From: Diprion similis
Lineage: Eukaryota > Arthropoda > Insecta > Hymenoptera > Diprionidae
Assembly (NCBI RefSeq): GCF_021155765.1
Contig: NC_060111.1
Coordinates: 9,671,981 to 9,735,980 of the forward strand
Length of the DNA: 64,000 nucleotides
Direction of reading: 5' to 3'
Made by a program: the position numbers and the translations under genes. The notes beneath the pieces are model-generated. The model saw nothing but the letters and a program-made list of their open reading frames with translations. It was not told where the DNA came from and searched no databases. Below are positions 1 to 11,955 of this stretch, piece by piece; position 1 is the first letter of the stretch; the number at the start of each line of letters is the position of its first letter.

Positions 1-152
1 AGGAGTGAAATACAGATCGAACCAACCGTCGATTATGATCTGTTGAAAAACCCACCGCGAACTAAACACAGGGGCAAGCAGAGAGTCAATTGTACGTGGC
101 GCTAACTACTCACCAACTAGTTAGATCCTTGGCATGAAAGGGATTAATTTGA

Positions 153-838
153 ATGTCTGACTATCAAATTATAATATACGCTATTCAGATTTTAGGTGTC
201 AGATCTGAGGTTCACTGAGTTCTTGTCACCTACTATGTTGTACATTTCCAATACGAGTCTTTTTCTATAATACCTTTCACGGTAGAGAATACTAACATTG
301 TTGACATTAAAATTATGATCAGGATCTACCCTATGTTTTGTCAGGGCTGTTTGTTTCACCTTTCCCTCAAAGATATTATGTTTATATTCATTGATACGGG
401 TTTTAAGACATCTCCTCGTCTGTCAGATATAATATTTGTTGCAATCACTACAAGGGATTTTGTATACCAGATTCGAAAATTTTTCCAACGGAACACGATC
501 TGGAGGTAAATTATGCCATTGACCTCTGTCTCAGTAGTAAACTTAAGTCTGTTGTGAAAACTATTGAACATGACAGTTCCAGACTGAACCTCTTCGACTT
601 GATCAGGAGGAATGATCAGGAGCATGTCATCGACGTATCTGTAATAAAACGTTGGTCTAAATTCTAGCAAATTCAGCGCTTTGACCACTAAATCCTCCAA
701 TACAAAATCAGGCAATACTGGGGACAAGGAAGATCCCATTGGGAAGCCGAAAGTCTGGGGATACTCGTGAGTCCTGCCATCAAATGTGAAGATCGCCGCA
801 TCAAAACATAATTTTAACGCTTCGCAAAAGTCGCTCAA
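153..838 (-). pseudogene. Penelope-like retroelement fragment (RT plus GIY-YIG endonuclease)
   Basis: Read on the minus strand, positions 838 to 356 encode the C-terminal part of a reverse transcriptase: a FGFPMGSSLSP motif, then the catalytic box YRYVDDMLL, then a thumb segment. A second frame from about 500 down to 155 reads like the Penelope GIY-YIG endonuclease, with the short motif VYKIPC and the spacing CxxCNKYYI, but it contains stops. Known family knowledge: this RT-then-endonuclease order is the hallmark of Penelope-like elements. The RT-endonuclease linker is shortened, the frame is shifted between the two domains, and the N-terminal half of RT is missing beyond 838, so this is a dead 5'-truncated copy. 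The Penelope assignment is firm; exact ends are uncertain. Confidence 0.8.
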
Positions 839-2340
839 AGTATAATAATAGTAATAGTTCTTACGAACATCCTAATGTAGTATCAAATATGCAATTTTGT
901 AATATGAACTAGTAAATTTGGTATGGCAATCACAACGAATAAGTTATGCCAAAGAAGTTTCAAAGTAAAGCCGCGTTTAGTCAAAATAACTATATATTTA
1001 CCTACCGTTGACGACGTAGTGCTACTAAGCATAGATAATAATTAATGTTACTATATTTTTTATAGTTAGTATAGCAATAAAACATTCAAGGATCGGGACC
1101 GCACTATATTTTTCAGTTATTTTATAGTGGTCAGAACTATAATTTTTTTCCAGAGTGCAAGGAGCTTTTTGAAAAACAGCACTGTTTGGAGTTATTTCAA
1201 ATAATATCTGGACAGGAATAATTGATTGCAATCGGGTGGGAGCCACTTGTTTCATTATACTTTATCACAAGTTAAAATTTCAAACAAATGGAAAAATTAT
1301 GAAATTTCACTGACGTGTCCCCGTAAAAATCAATGAGTAAAATTGGAATCCGTGTGTAGCGTTTATTATCGGAGGCAACAGTAATCATTGTTGTTATTGC
1401 AGTGCTGGATATTACACCTCATAACCCGCACGAAGAAGATGTTTACGGATAATATGTACGCAGATTCATTTATTTTCTATAATTATGTATTATGCTTGTG
1501 TACTGCATGTATGTAGGGTAAGATAGGGCAGAACAGTTCTGAGGGGCAAATCATCCCGGAAAATGGCTTATCGCTATTTCTGTGTCAACGCGAGTAAGGC
1601 CAAACTGTTTGCAGCATGGCTCTAGTAAAAATGAAAAATAATCAGCGACGGTATAGGACAAAGCCGGCTATTACAAAAAATTGATTACTGGTGTAATTTT
1701 CACGGCAAAGGGACAAGACGGAATCCAGCTTGTCTCGGATAGAGACAATAAAAGGCCGGATCATTGCCCCCATCCGTGCATAAAAAAATGTGTTCTGACC
1801 AAATGAATCCAATCAATGTGGTTATGTCAGAAAAATAATTTCATACTTCCACAAATTCATTTAAGCTTTACGTCAATTGCATGTAGAGTAGCGCATGACA
1901 CATAGGCTCGTTTACATGTCTCATACATAGGAACATTCATAAACTCTCTACAACAGAACTGACCATTCTGAAGGAAGGTGGAGAAATCTCAGAAGATAGT
2001 AGCGTATAATTATTGGTTCTTCTGAAACAAGTTATGCGTGTACTTCAAAAATTATTAGCTCTTTTTTTTAAAGATAGCTTATACCATTGAATTAGCAATT
2101 GTACCAGTTTTTAGAGTGGCCAGTTTTTCCCCGCCCTTACGGTTTTTTCATCGTTTCCAGTGGAGCCACACTGTAAGAGTATAGCTGTGTAGTTAGTGCG
2201 TGAAGTAGGCGATATCCAACGAGTGCTGCAATCATACGAAGCAGGTATCGCCTTCAAGCACTACACCTTCAAGCTACACACGCTATAACACATGCGTAGG
2301 AAAGTGTTGTTTGAGAGACAAACCAACGCCGGTCTGCAGC
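839..2340. other. AT-rich interval, no gene recognised
   Basis: I see only short ORFs without recognisable motifs and several A/T runs. Positions 2193-2205 (GTGCGTGAAGT) and 2498-2510 (its reverse complement) form an inverted pair that brackets the tandem repeat that follows. Confidence 0.5.
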
Positions 2341-2472
2341 GGATAATAAAGTATATTGAATGCGCGCATGAGCCACGAATCTTCCACAGCGGAAAATAGA
2401 GCATATCGAATGCGCGCATGCGTCACGAATCTTCTACAGCGGAAAATCGAGCATATCGAATGTGCGCATGCG
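2341..2472. repeat. 50-bp tandem repeat, about 2.6 copies
   Basis: The motif TGCGCGCATG recurs at 2361, 2411 and 2461, a strict 50-bp period, with the rest of each unit (cacgaatctt, cagcggaaaat) also conserved. The array is more GC-rich than its surroundings and lies between short inverted arms. No protein-coding sense is evident. Confidence 0.85.
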
Positions 2473-3299
2473 CCCACTCTGTTATTCAGGAATAAGGCAC
2501 TTCACGCACGTTACGTAAGCCTCGAAAATGACACTTTCCAGGCAGGTGTAACAAAAACAAATTTACTCACTTTGACGCAGAAATGGTACTTACAATTAGC
2601 CATGTTTTGTGAAATGACCGGTTTCACGTCACATGTCGGTTTTGTCATGTAAGAATAATATATGACGCATATGGAACATTCGAGGCCATTAATCTTCATC
2701 ATTTTCAACTACGTTCTATTAATAAGTCGAACAAGGGCGTTGCAAAAAAAAAACAAACATTATTTACAGAGTTTGATATTGAAAAAAGGTGCTTGCTAAT
2801 AATTGTACACTTAGCAGAATTACTTGTTCACAATCCATTTTGATTTAACCCTAGAACGCATGTATTTTTTTTCCTGCCGTCTAATGCATGAGTGGGGTAT
2901 TTAACAACCTCACGCGTTTCTCGTTCGTAAAATCCTCCTAAAAGCAATTATGAGACTCGCAAGTACTTAAATCTTTTCATTTTTTAATAAGGAGCCGGAT
3001 AATGAAGAGAAAATCCAAATTTTGGTAAAGTTGAATTAGTGAAGAATTCAATTAACTGAAAATTGAAAACCTGCAAAAACGTCATTTTTCGAAAAAAAAT
3101 CTCATATATTTTTATGTAATCAATTGATTTCCGAATTACTTTCAGCGTAAAAAAATGGCATGCATTTTATAGAAACCCGCCGATTCACGTGAAAAAAAAT
3201 AAATTAGCGCCAATTTTTTACAAAGCTTCCGAATTCACGGAAAAAATTGCATCAGTACGTACAGGATGTGGCTTTAGATGATATATGTGACTATTAACC

Positions 3300-4070
3300 C
3301 GTAAATTACGTAATAATAAGTTAAAAAAAAATATTAAAGTAATAAAAGAAAATTATTTATTAGTCGACTTAGCTGTATTAAAGTGACAGCTTTTTTCTCG
3401 TTACAATTGTTTAAATATTATATTTTTCTTATTTTGGTATTTTTTATTGCATTCAACTAAATAGTTATCTTATCGAAGATCAGAAAAGAAAGGAAATTAG
3501 CGATGAAAATTGTTCCGCACATTTATTGATAAGATATAGGACAAGTATAATTTAAAATTAATCCCATGCGATGGGTGGATGAAATTCATCTACATGAATA
3601 TCCTCCAAAAAATGTGGAAAAGCTTGTGGGTTCAGAAAAACTGGTTTATACTGTACGGTTATTTGTATTAATTGTGATGAAAATTCTTGTTTCAATGTCT
3701 CAAATATTATGGACACTATCGATGAAGATGATGTAAGCACTGAAAATATTGCGGAGGACAATATTGTAGATGAATCTCATCCCATCCACCTCATGAGATT
3801 ATTTTAAATTGTAATTGACTTATTTCTTATTAATAAATTTGTGTAATAATTTTAATTAATAATTTCCTTCTTTTTCGGAATCTTAAGTAGATTATTATTT
3901 AGTTGAATGTAATAAAAGATACCAAAATCAGAAAAACATATTATTTAAACAATTGTGAAGAAAAAATGGCTGTCTCAGATCGATTTATTCAATCGAGTTA
4001 CCTTTTTATGCAAGTAAGTTAACTTATAAATAATCATATTTTGATACTTTAATATTTTTTCCTCAGTACT
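3300..4070. mobile_element. Fold-back (palindromic) non-autonomous element
   Basis: The left arm (about 3319-3540) and right arm (about 3830-4065) are inverted copies with moderate divergence. Both contain, for example, AACAATTG followed by an interrupted AAAAAA and GCTGTC. The match continues toward the centre (ATTCATCTAC on one side and its complement on the other), so nearly the whole 0.77 kb can fold into one hairpin. There is no transposase ORF. I could not identify terminal motifs or a target-site duplication, so the superfamily is not assigned. Confidence 0.65.
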
Positions 4071-4701
4071 GAATACATACTGATATTGCGTTGATGGCGC
4101 GGAGTTCGATCGCTAAACTGAGCAATAACTACAGAAGTATCGTTAGTAGAGAAAAAAGTTTGAGATAAATAATGTCGATAATTAAATCATCTATAAGTTT
4201 GATAATAAGTAAAATTGAATAAAAGTGAACGGTTAGGGAGATAAAGCCGAGAAAATGCGAAAATGAGGCAAGTTTATGCATTTCGAACAAAATAATTCGA
4301 AAAATATTAATGCTAGAAAATAAAGTTTTGAATAAAAAAGATAGAAAATTTAATTTACAAGAGAAAATGTTAATATAGTTTTTTGTGTAAAATCAACGGC
4401 TGTCGAGATATCGAATTAAACGCGTTACTCGCGATAGTGGCGCCACTGACACTCGGGGAACCCCTCATATCTGGAATTATGCCCAGAATACAAACCTTTA
4501 ACAAATCATACTAGCGCGGAAATCACATTATTTGATATAGATTGTTTCACCATTCACTGGACTATGACATTTTTGATATTCCACCAAGAATTTACTGCGT
4601 AAAGTTCAACAAAATTAATTACAGTTAACAGAGATTCTCTAATTGATCGATTACTGAAGTATATTTTTTTCCACGACATCTAAAAAATTGTCAAATTCTG
4701 A

Positions 4702-5570
4702 ATGAAAAAGTACTATATTTACCACCCAAACTCAACTGGTGATGAGATGCGAGTCGGTCAAGTTTTTACGGAAGGTTCCTGTCGTACTTGGTTCATGAGC
4801 TTTGGATGTGCATTCAAGCAGGATTCGCAAAAGCGTGCATCTGACACAGGCCGTGACGTAAACATTCTCGCTGTGGCCTCCTTTTACCTTTTTTTTTTGT
4901 AAATATTTGTATTTTTTTTTCAAATTTTATTTTGAATTTTCTAAATTATTTGATTATTTTAATCTATATGTGTCATTTTTCAGTTGAAATTTTCAATAAT
5001 TCAAATCTTTTTTATTTGAACTATTTTTAGAAAGAAGCTTGTTTATTTGATCAAAAACTTTACAAATAAAAAGTTATTTGTAAATCGTCATTACAATAAC
5101 AAATTATCGAAATATCAACGCGTGACACGCTATTCCGAGAGCTGTACTACTATCCACAGTCGAACTATTTCAAATGAGAGCTCAACAGTGCATAAAGTGC
5201 GTCAAAATGTTTTTGAACAGTTATTGAATTGATTTATAACCGTATGTATTTATAAATATGATTCATGAACAATGTTTTATTTTCAAAAGTTCTGATAAAA
5301 TGAACAAACATCTTTTTAAAAATACTTCAGATAAGAAAGTCATGAATAAATAAAAACTTGAAATTATATATTCAAAAAATTAAAGAATCTAGAAAATTAA
5401 AGATAAGACTTGAAAAAAGGATAAACATTTAGAAAAAAAAAGTAAAAGGTGGATACAGCGAGAGTGTTTACGTCGCGGTCCCTGTCGGATTCCAAGGCAA
5501 CTTGACCAGCTCGGTACTCATCATCAGTTGAATTTTGGGTGGTAAGTAGAGTACTTTTTGATGCAGAATT
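4702..5570. mobile_element. Inverted-repeat pair / fold-back element
   Basis: Positions 4704-4905 on the plus strand and about 5560-5418 on the minus strand are diverged copies of one sequence. Both carry TACCACCCAAA, then GGTCAAGTT, then GACGTAAACA and a CCTTTTAC-polyT end. Short ORFs in the arms translate to similar peptides with a shared DVN-LAV segment, because the DNA is duplicated in inverse orientation. The roughly 500-bp loop is AT-rich. It could be a fold-back transposon or two inverted copies of one repeat. Confidence 0.6.
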
Positions 5571-5639
5571 TAATACTCTTTCAGATGCGGATTGACCCTC
5601 ATCTGACTTTCGAGGGTTCACTTACGAAAAATCTGACAC

Positions 5640-8600
5640 TCTCAGCTTCTTCCACTTTACTTTAACGAACTTTACAACTTTTATCTGAAACATTTTTGAC
5701 TCACACTTTTGATTTTCGTGATATTTGATTGGATTGATTAAAATGAGACACCCTGTATATAGGACAAAATTAGGTCCCTCGTACAACTTTCATTGCTGTT
5801 AAATGACTCAATTAATTTCTCAAAACCACATGTGTTAGTTTAAACAGTATATACTATACTATAGTTGATTTCACTACGATTGAGTCAAAGAAATGATAGC
5901 ATTTTTTACGATTAGATACAATCACGATTGCAGGTATGTGTGATCGAATTAATGCGATTTCTCTAATGTTATAATTCCAGTATCTTATTGAACATATGCA
6001 TATGATCATGTAGGTGTAGAATTTCTTTAAAATGTTTAAATATATTGGCGAAATATTGCATTATACTATTTGTGGAACCTAACTGGATATATGTACTACA
6101 ACCGCTTACATGTATCGGTAAGTTTGGCTGAGTTTCACTGAAGGTCAGAGTCATTTTTGTAAGGGGTTCTCTGAATTAATCTACTGCATATAAATTTCAA
6201 TGAGATGGATAATTTCCACTACTTGTTTAATTTGATTGACTATGTTCTATACAGTTTCATATATTTCTATATCCATTTCGATCAATTTTCCATAATCAAA
6301 CGTTCCATAACGTGTTATTTTGACTAGTCAATTATATATATAGAAACGAAATCAGAAGACGAGGTTCTAATTACAATATTTATTTGTAATACGTTTGTAA
6401 GGTACACCGAAGCGTGTCCATTTAGAACAAACTATAAAATCTTTTGTTTGAAATCTCATGCATATTATTTTGTATACAACGCTTCCAGCATTTGAATTTT
6501 GCCCATGAAATGCAAAGCTGTACTTTCTCTGTAAAACCTAAAGTTTATTAGCTATGGTGAAAAGTTGTCATTTTTCACCACAGTTCCTTGATACGTAGAT
6601 AAAGATTTGTTGACTTCACCAGATATGGCAAGAGAAATGTTGAATTTCTAACCAAGGAAATAACATTTAATTCGACAAATCGGTAACCAGAACAAGTTTT
6701 ATCAGCAAGTGAAATTAGATTTCCTAGAATAAATTAAGCATTTCTTTTGCGATGTTTTTACCGCCTACAACGTATAATGAAATTTAACACTTCTTTTCAT
6801 GTGCGAATAATACTGCACATCTACCAATATGAAAATTAGACAACTGACCTATCGATAGATCTTACGTAAACATATTATATTTCGCCTAATCTTGTATTTT
6901 AAACCTATTTCTTCCTGCAACAATTTTCAGCCCTGTCCATCTAGTAAATTATACCATTACGACTCACCCCAATTTTATCGCCAAGGCTATTGAAGGTGAC
7001 ATATTTTGAGTTCGTGAATATATCCGTCCTTGCATTTCGCGATGATCTGGTAATGTTGTCGCCAGTCACCAAACGGGTACCATTTATGCACAATAACGCA
7101 AGAAGTAATTTTACCCATTTTTGCCGTTCCCCGTGATGCCACTCGTTCATTTTGCTTCCCAACTTCAATAATCTTACCCCTGATCCACTGCACAAAGTAA
7201 TTAACCCAGTCGAGGGTGTATATTCAGAGTAGATGTTATGTCGCAGTTTGTTTAATTTTACGACATAGACCGTCAAATCTTGAACTAAAAAATAGGTGGT
7301 ATTTCACGCGCTTATTCCCATAGGTAAAGGTAAGAATTGATTTTGAGATAAAATCTAATTCTGAATCTCCTAGAGGTTCTCATGTTTGATTAATTTAGAA
7401 ATAATTTTTTTTCATGTAGATGTTCAGATAAAAATGTCCATCAACGTGCTGACGATCACGAAACCATCCAAAATCAATACGTTTACAACCCTGACAGACA
7501 AAAGACAAGCTCCCAAATCTTTCTCACCTGCGCTGGTAAGAGCTACCACTCACTATAATGAGGTCTAACAAAACCTGTCCCAAACTCCTGCAAACTTCAG
7601 TTTATCTAGGTTTTCGAGTATCCCCACCTTCTACGCAACGCTTTTATTATTGCCGTTCAGAATTGATGACAGAGACATTTCTACACCATAATTTTCATGG
7701 TAAAATTGCGAAGAGCAGCGTTGTAATAATTATTTCGACGTTAGTCAGTTGCGTATGATTGTTTCCCCGTAATTACCTGCTACTAGTGAAATTACATTGT
7801 CTTCCAGAACTTGAAAGTGCGGCAGTGTGACAGTATCATGTTCAGTGAGCATTCTCGAACTCGTTCTTTAGAACCAACTCTCGCCCCTCAATCATTAGCC
7901 GGTAATCCGAGAGATTTATAGATATTTTATCTTAAGACGGCCTTGGAGAAACCCATCTTGATATTTAAAATAAACAGATATCTATTTGAGTTCATTCCAA
8001 TTCCACTCACCACCAAGAGTGTGCTTCAATAAGTAGTCTACTGACTTTTTGATTATAAAAACTAAAAATGTAAGTGGGGTTCGACTTAAATGAAAATCTT
8101 TATATGATTTATATAATATTTTCTTCGAAAATTGTAGCCAATAAACTGGATGTAGAAAAGTATGATGTAGTTGGTATACATTTCTCATATATAAATGGTG
8201 AGAGTAACAGAAGAATAATTGATGAAAATGGTCAACAATACGAGTAAGAACGTTGAATGTCATTCCCGTCTCGCTGTTTCGCACAGATGATGATGGCCTC
8301 AGTGGTGAAATCTTAAATTACACTAACTCGTAATGACATTGCGAAGGAAGAATTGTTTCTGGTAGCGCATACAAGTTTGGTAGAGGCAAAATAATTTGAA
8401 GAGAGTTGGAAAAATCACGCCTGCTACACACGATAAACCGTAGTTAGTTAAGCCTGGACATCGTAATGCCAACAGAACCTCGAGAAGAGTGTTTCCCGTC
8501 ACGGTGTAGCGCATCGCACTGCCAACGAAAGCGAAACTCAGCGACCAATTATCCTCGTGTTCATCATTGTCTTTGTCATTCTCCACTGAAGTCCACTTGT

Positions 8601-10380
8601 TTTAAACTGTTGAATTCACTTTTATTCCTGGTGACGCGAAAGGCCGAACGAACGCTGGGAGAATTGAAATTACGGGTATATATACCAAGACTTGGCGAAT
8701 GCAATTCTCAGTCAAAATCTCGAGCCTATCCGCAACATTCAAATACTGCAAGGCTGTAGGTGCAAGTTTTGCTCTTACAATTGGGAACAAAGATTCTTCC
8801 TCACAATACTGGTAATTGGACGGAATGCAGCCGATACATTTTTAAATAATATTTCTCTTATTGGAAATCTTTAAAAGTCAGATTGTTTCTTAACTACCCA
8901 AAAAATGGATGAAGTTTCTTGAAAGGGTGAGGGTCTTCTAGGGTGTGGGTTGATATTTCGAATAATTTCATTGACAAAATGACGAAGTTTACATTTGTTA
9001 ATTGCGTAACATTTTGCTAAGAAATTCAGACGATTTTTCAGAGAAACTTTTGCAGATTATAACCATTCGGAGTTTTTACTCTTGGGACTGAAGTACTGGA
9101 CATAATGTTGAATTAAAGATTTAATCATTCGGAAGTCGACCCGCACTCATTGCTTCATCGTTTGACGGATAATTTCTTTATCTACGTGTAAACAGTACAA
9201 AAACAGGAACAAAAATTTTTTTTAACATACTTATCTTTTGTTATAATCGAACTTCTTTCAGCAATGTGGTTGACGTCCTGCGGCAGTTGTTCGCTAGGAA
9301 TCTTACTGTGTGCAGCAGTAATTGAATGCATTCCAAAATTTGAATCTGGCGGGTAAGTTCTGCATGTATAAACGCATTGACTCATCAAAATTGCTCCAAT
9401 ACCGTGAAAGGAAGAAGTTTTCTCGCAGAAGCCTTTAGACATTTTACTTTAGATCCGAAGTTCAATGATTCCGCATTCCGCATATCGTAATTTAGCTTCA
9501 GTTGTTTTGATCTTGCAGTACTTCATGCTCAGTGCCACAGAATATTCCGGACCATCTAGTTGAATTTAATGTATAAGACATTTTAGGATATTTCAACCAA
9601 AGTGAATTTTGTTTAGAATTTTTTTTTTGATACCATTTTTTCCAAAAAACCAAATGTGTTACTCTGAACATTAGCATAAAATTATTCTGATATTAGAAGT
9701 TACGTAGTTGTAAATTATGGAGTTAGTCGGCTGGAAGTGACGTTGGACACCTCTATCAATTCAAACAAGTAAAGAATAAGAGAGAAAATTTCTGCGCTTG
9801 TTTATACTTGTTTATACTTGCCAGAATGCTTATTCTGTACCCTGGTCACCTCGGGACTGCAGTTACAGAATAAGCACCCGCATAAATTTCCGACCGGATT
9901 TTAGATTGAAATTAAAAATGATAGACCGATTTGTATCATTACTCTGACCAAATGATGAAATGAATTATCATTTCCTCTAACCAAGTCGAGACAATTTGTT
10001 TTCAGTCTAACAGATTTCCGTAAATTTTTGTTTAATTTGAAATAATATTTCTACCCATCTTTATTTAACTTGAATAAATCGGTTTTTTGTTTTGAAAATA
10101 CCATTTATTAACCATATACATTCCAACAAAATATTTCTTTCGAGGACAATACACTTCATTAAATCTAACATATTTTTTTTCAATCAAATATATTCATATA
10201 TGTATATCAGCTATGGGTAGTCCACCTAGGCAACAGCTGCACCTTGACGCAAAATATGATTTCTGGGATATTACGAATCAATTTAATGATAGTTAGTATT
10301 ATCAGAAAAAGAAGCAGGTTGTTGAGTGTTTGGCTTGAGAACAGAAATAAGTGCATAAGTAATATTTTCTTGAATTTCCA
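5640..10380. other. AT-rich interval, no gene firmly supported
   Basis: No recognised domain. Two minus-strand ORFs could hold exons but have no identified homology: 8323-8586, a hydrophobic stretch with several Cys, and 9182-9442, an 86-residue ORF. Neither has a convincing pair of splice sites with an adjoining exon, so they are not called as genes. Confidence 0.4.
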
Positions 10381-10577
10381 GAGGATTCGTACCCAGTTCG
10401 GGAGGTTTCATGAGCAAAGTCGACAAAATGGATGACCAGGTAGCGATGTCGTCTGAAACTCGGAGTGTCGACGCATCAGCTGAAACCTCGAAACGTTCAA
10501 TAGCTGAGGAGAATGACGTGTCTGATCGCAATCAAGAGCCACGTTTTGGTTTCACTAGTGTTGGCACGACGGGCACG
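10381..10577 (+). CDS. Exon 1 (possible) of small membrane/cysteine-pattern protein
   Basis: The reading frame that includes a Met at 10410 runs without a stop from a possible acceptor (TTTCCAG ending at 10380) to a strong donor, ACG|GTACGT, after 10577. It ends in phase 0 and joins the phase-0 acceptor at 10681. The encoded segment is Ser/Asp/Glu-rich and hydrophilic. If translation starts at 10410 this is the first coding exon. If the 10380 acceptor is used, an upstream exon, perhaps with a signal peptide, is missing. The start is therefore uncertain; the 3' end is well supported by phase and consensus. Confidence 0.55.
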
Positions 10578-10681
10578 GTACGTTGTCCGAATATTGGGTT
10601 TCCGCAGAAAAGGACTCTAGAAATAAAATCAGACAAATTTTTTTAAATACTAATTCAAAAATTGGCTTATACCTGTGACAG

Positions 10682-10826
10682 GGGTACGGAGGAATCTCAA
10701 ATTACGCACCCGCCAAGCTAGACTTGGGAGGAATACTTCTTGGCGCCATAATCGGCGTTGGGACCATACTGGTAATTCCTAAGCTGCTGTACGTCTTTTC
10801 TGGATCATACGGTGCTTACGCAAGAA
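10682..10826 (+). CDS. Exon 2: Gly-rich transmembrane segment
   Basis: Bounded by an acceptor (TGTGACAG) and donor (AGAA|GTAAGT). It encodes a Gly/Tyr-rich start followed by about 23 hydrophobic residues (GGILLGAIIGVGTILVIP) that would span a membrane or act as an internal signal, then a short Tyr/Ser-rich stretch. It ends in phase 1; the split codon completes to Ser with the first two bases of exon 3, which restores the open frame exactly. The length of 145 nt fits that phase. Confidence 0.75.
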
Positions 10827-10960
10827 GTAAGTAGGTCTTCATCTGTGTTATCTTACTTTTAACTTTGAGAATTGCGAAATTTGTTATGACAACATTGATG
10901 TATCATTGAAAGTCACCAGACCTCATCACATATTGCTCCCTTTATGCGTTCACGGAATAT

Positions 10961-11152
10961 GAGGGAGAGAGGGAGAGAGGGAGAGAGGGAGAGAGGGAGA
11001 GAGGGAGAGAGGGAGAGAGGGAGAGAGGGAGAGAGGGAGAGAGGGAGAGAGGGAGAGAGGGAGAGAGGGAGAGAGGGAGAGAGGGAGAGAGGGAGAGAGG
11101 GAGAGAGGGAGAGAGGGAGAGAGGGAGAGAGGGAGAGGGGGAGAGACGGAAA

Positions 11153-11184
<32 letters not shown>
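10961..11184. repeat. (GAGGGAGA)n minisatellite with (GA)n end
   Basis: More than 20 near-perfect copies of the 8-bp unit GAGGGAGA run from 10961, degrade near 11138-11156, and finish as plain GA repeats to 11184. It is wholly inside the second intron of the small host gene. ORFs on both strands across it are translations of the repeat and are not genes. The strict purine/pyrimidine strand bias makes triplex or H-DNA formation plausible (inference). Confidence 0.95.
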
Positions 11185-11557
11185 CGCTGCCTTCTCGCCA
11201 TTGCAGAAGGTCGAGCTTGGCCGGAAATACCCAAGTGCCTCTCACGCATGATGTGCTAACGCGATAAGCCAACTGCCTCAAGATAAAATATAGCAACAGA
11301 ACATAGTATTCAGTATCCTGAATTGGTTAAACTATTCGAAAAACGCTGAGCATAATATTTGTCATCGAATTTTCGGAGCGCGTCTTTAAATTGTACCGTT
11401 CCTAATTCAACGTATTTAGGTTAAAATACCTTTTTTCCGACGTAGGTACGAGCGTTGACAAATCTTGTTTGTGTTAAGAGACCCGTGATTTCGTGGCAGT
11501 TTTCCCATCATTATTTGACAAAAACGACTTTTATAAATGGCTGTGCATGCTTTTCAG

Positions 11558-11955
11558 GCGATGAGGGAGGCATAACTCAGACGATGGCACGTCTCGACGA
11601 TGCGCTGGCGCGTTACGGGGTCGACACGACTTCCTGCATGCAAAGGGCTGTCTGCACTTATACCAAACAGGCTACCACGGCGTTACGAGATCACGCAGGG
11701 CATCAGAGTATCGAAGAAGTCTCTCCCTTGGATAGGGCGATCGATGCTGTCGTGACGAATCAAGTTTTTCAAACTGCGATGGAAGGCACGGCTGTACAGG
11801 ATGCTATTCAAACCGGAAAGGAAGGTCAGGATTGTCCGCGAGTCTATTCACACTGCGGTCTTTCTTTGGAGGCACTGTTCGCCTTATTCACCACGATGAT
11901 GACGTCTGCCTCCCCATCAACTGTCCGTACTCCCATGTCGACGCCGCTTTTGTAG
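11558..11955 (+). CDS. Exon 3: cysteine-pattern C-terminal domain
   Basis: Starts after the acceptor GCTTTTCAG and runs open to a TAG at 11953-11955. It encodes a compact domain with the pattern C-x2-R-x2-C, then a region ending A-x3-G-x2-G-x-DC-x3-Y-x2-C-x-LS. This resembles the Cys spacing of insect DM4/DM12-type proteins of unknown function; that resemblance is from memory of the family and was not searched. With exon 2 it suggests a secreted or single-pass membrane protein. The function is unknown. The intron before it (10827-11557) carries the GA-rich microsatellite. Confidence 0.75.

Noticed and set aside
9182..9442. Minus-strand 86-residue ORF as a gene
   Set aside because: The sequence looks mildly coding but no matching exon, clear splice pair or family could be found.
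10913..11296. ORFs of Arg-Glu-Gly or Ser-Leu-Pro repeats on both strands
   Set aside because: They are translations of the (GAGGGAGA)n repeat within an intron.
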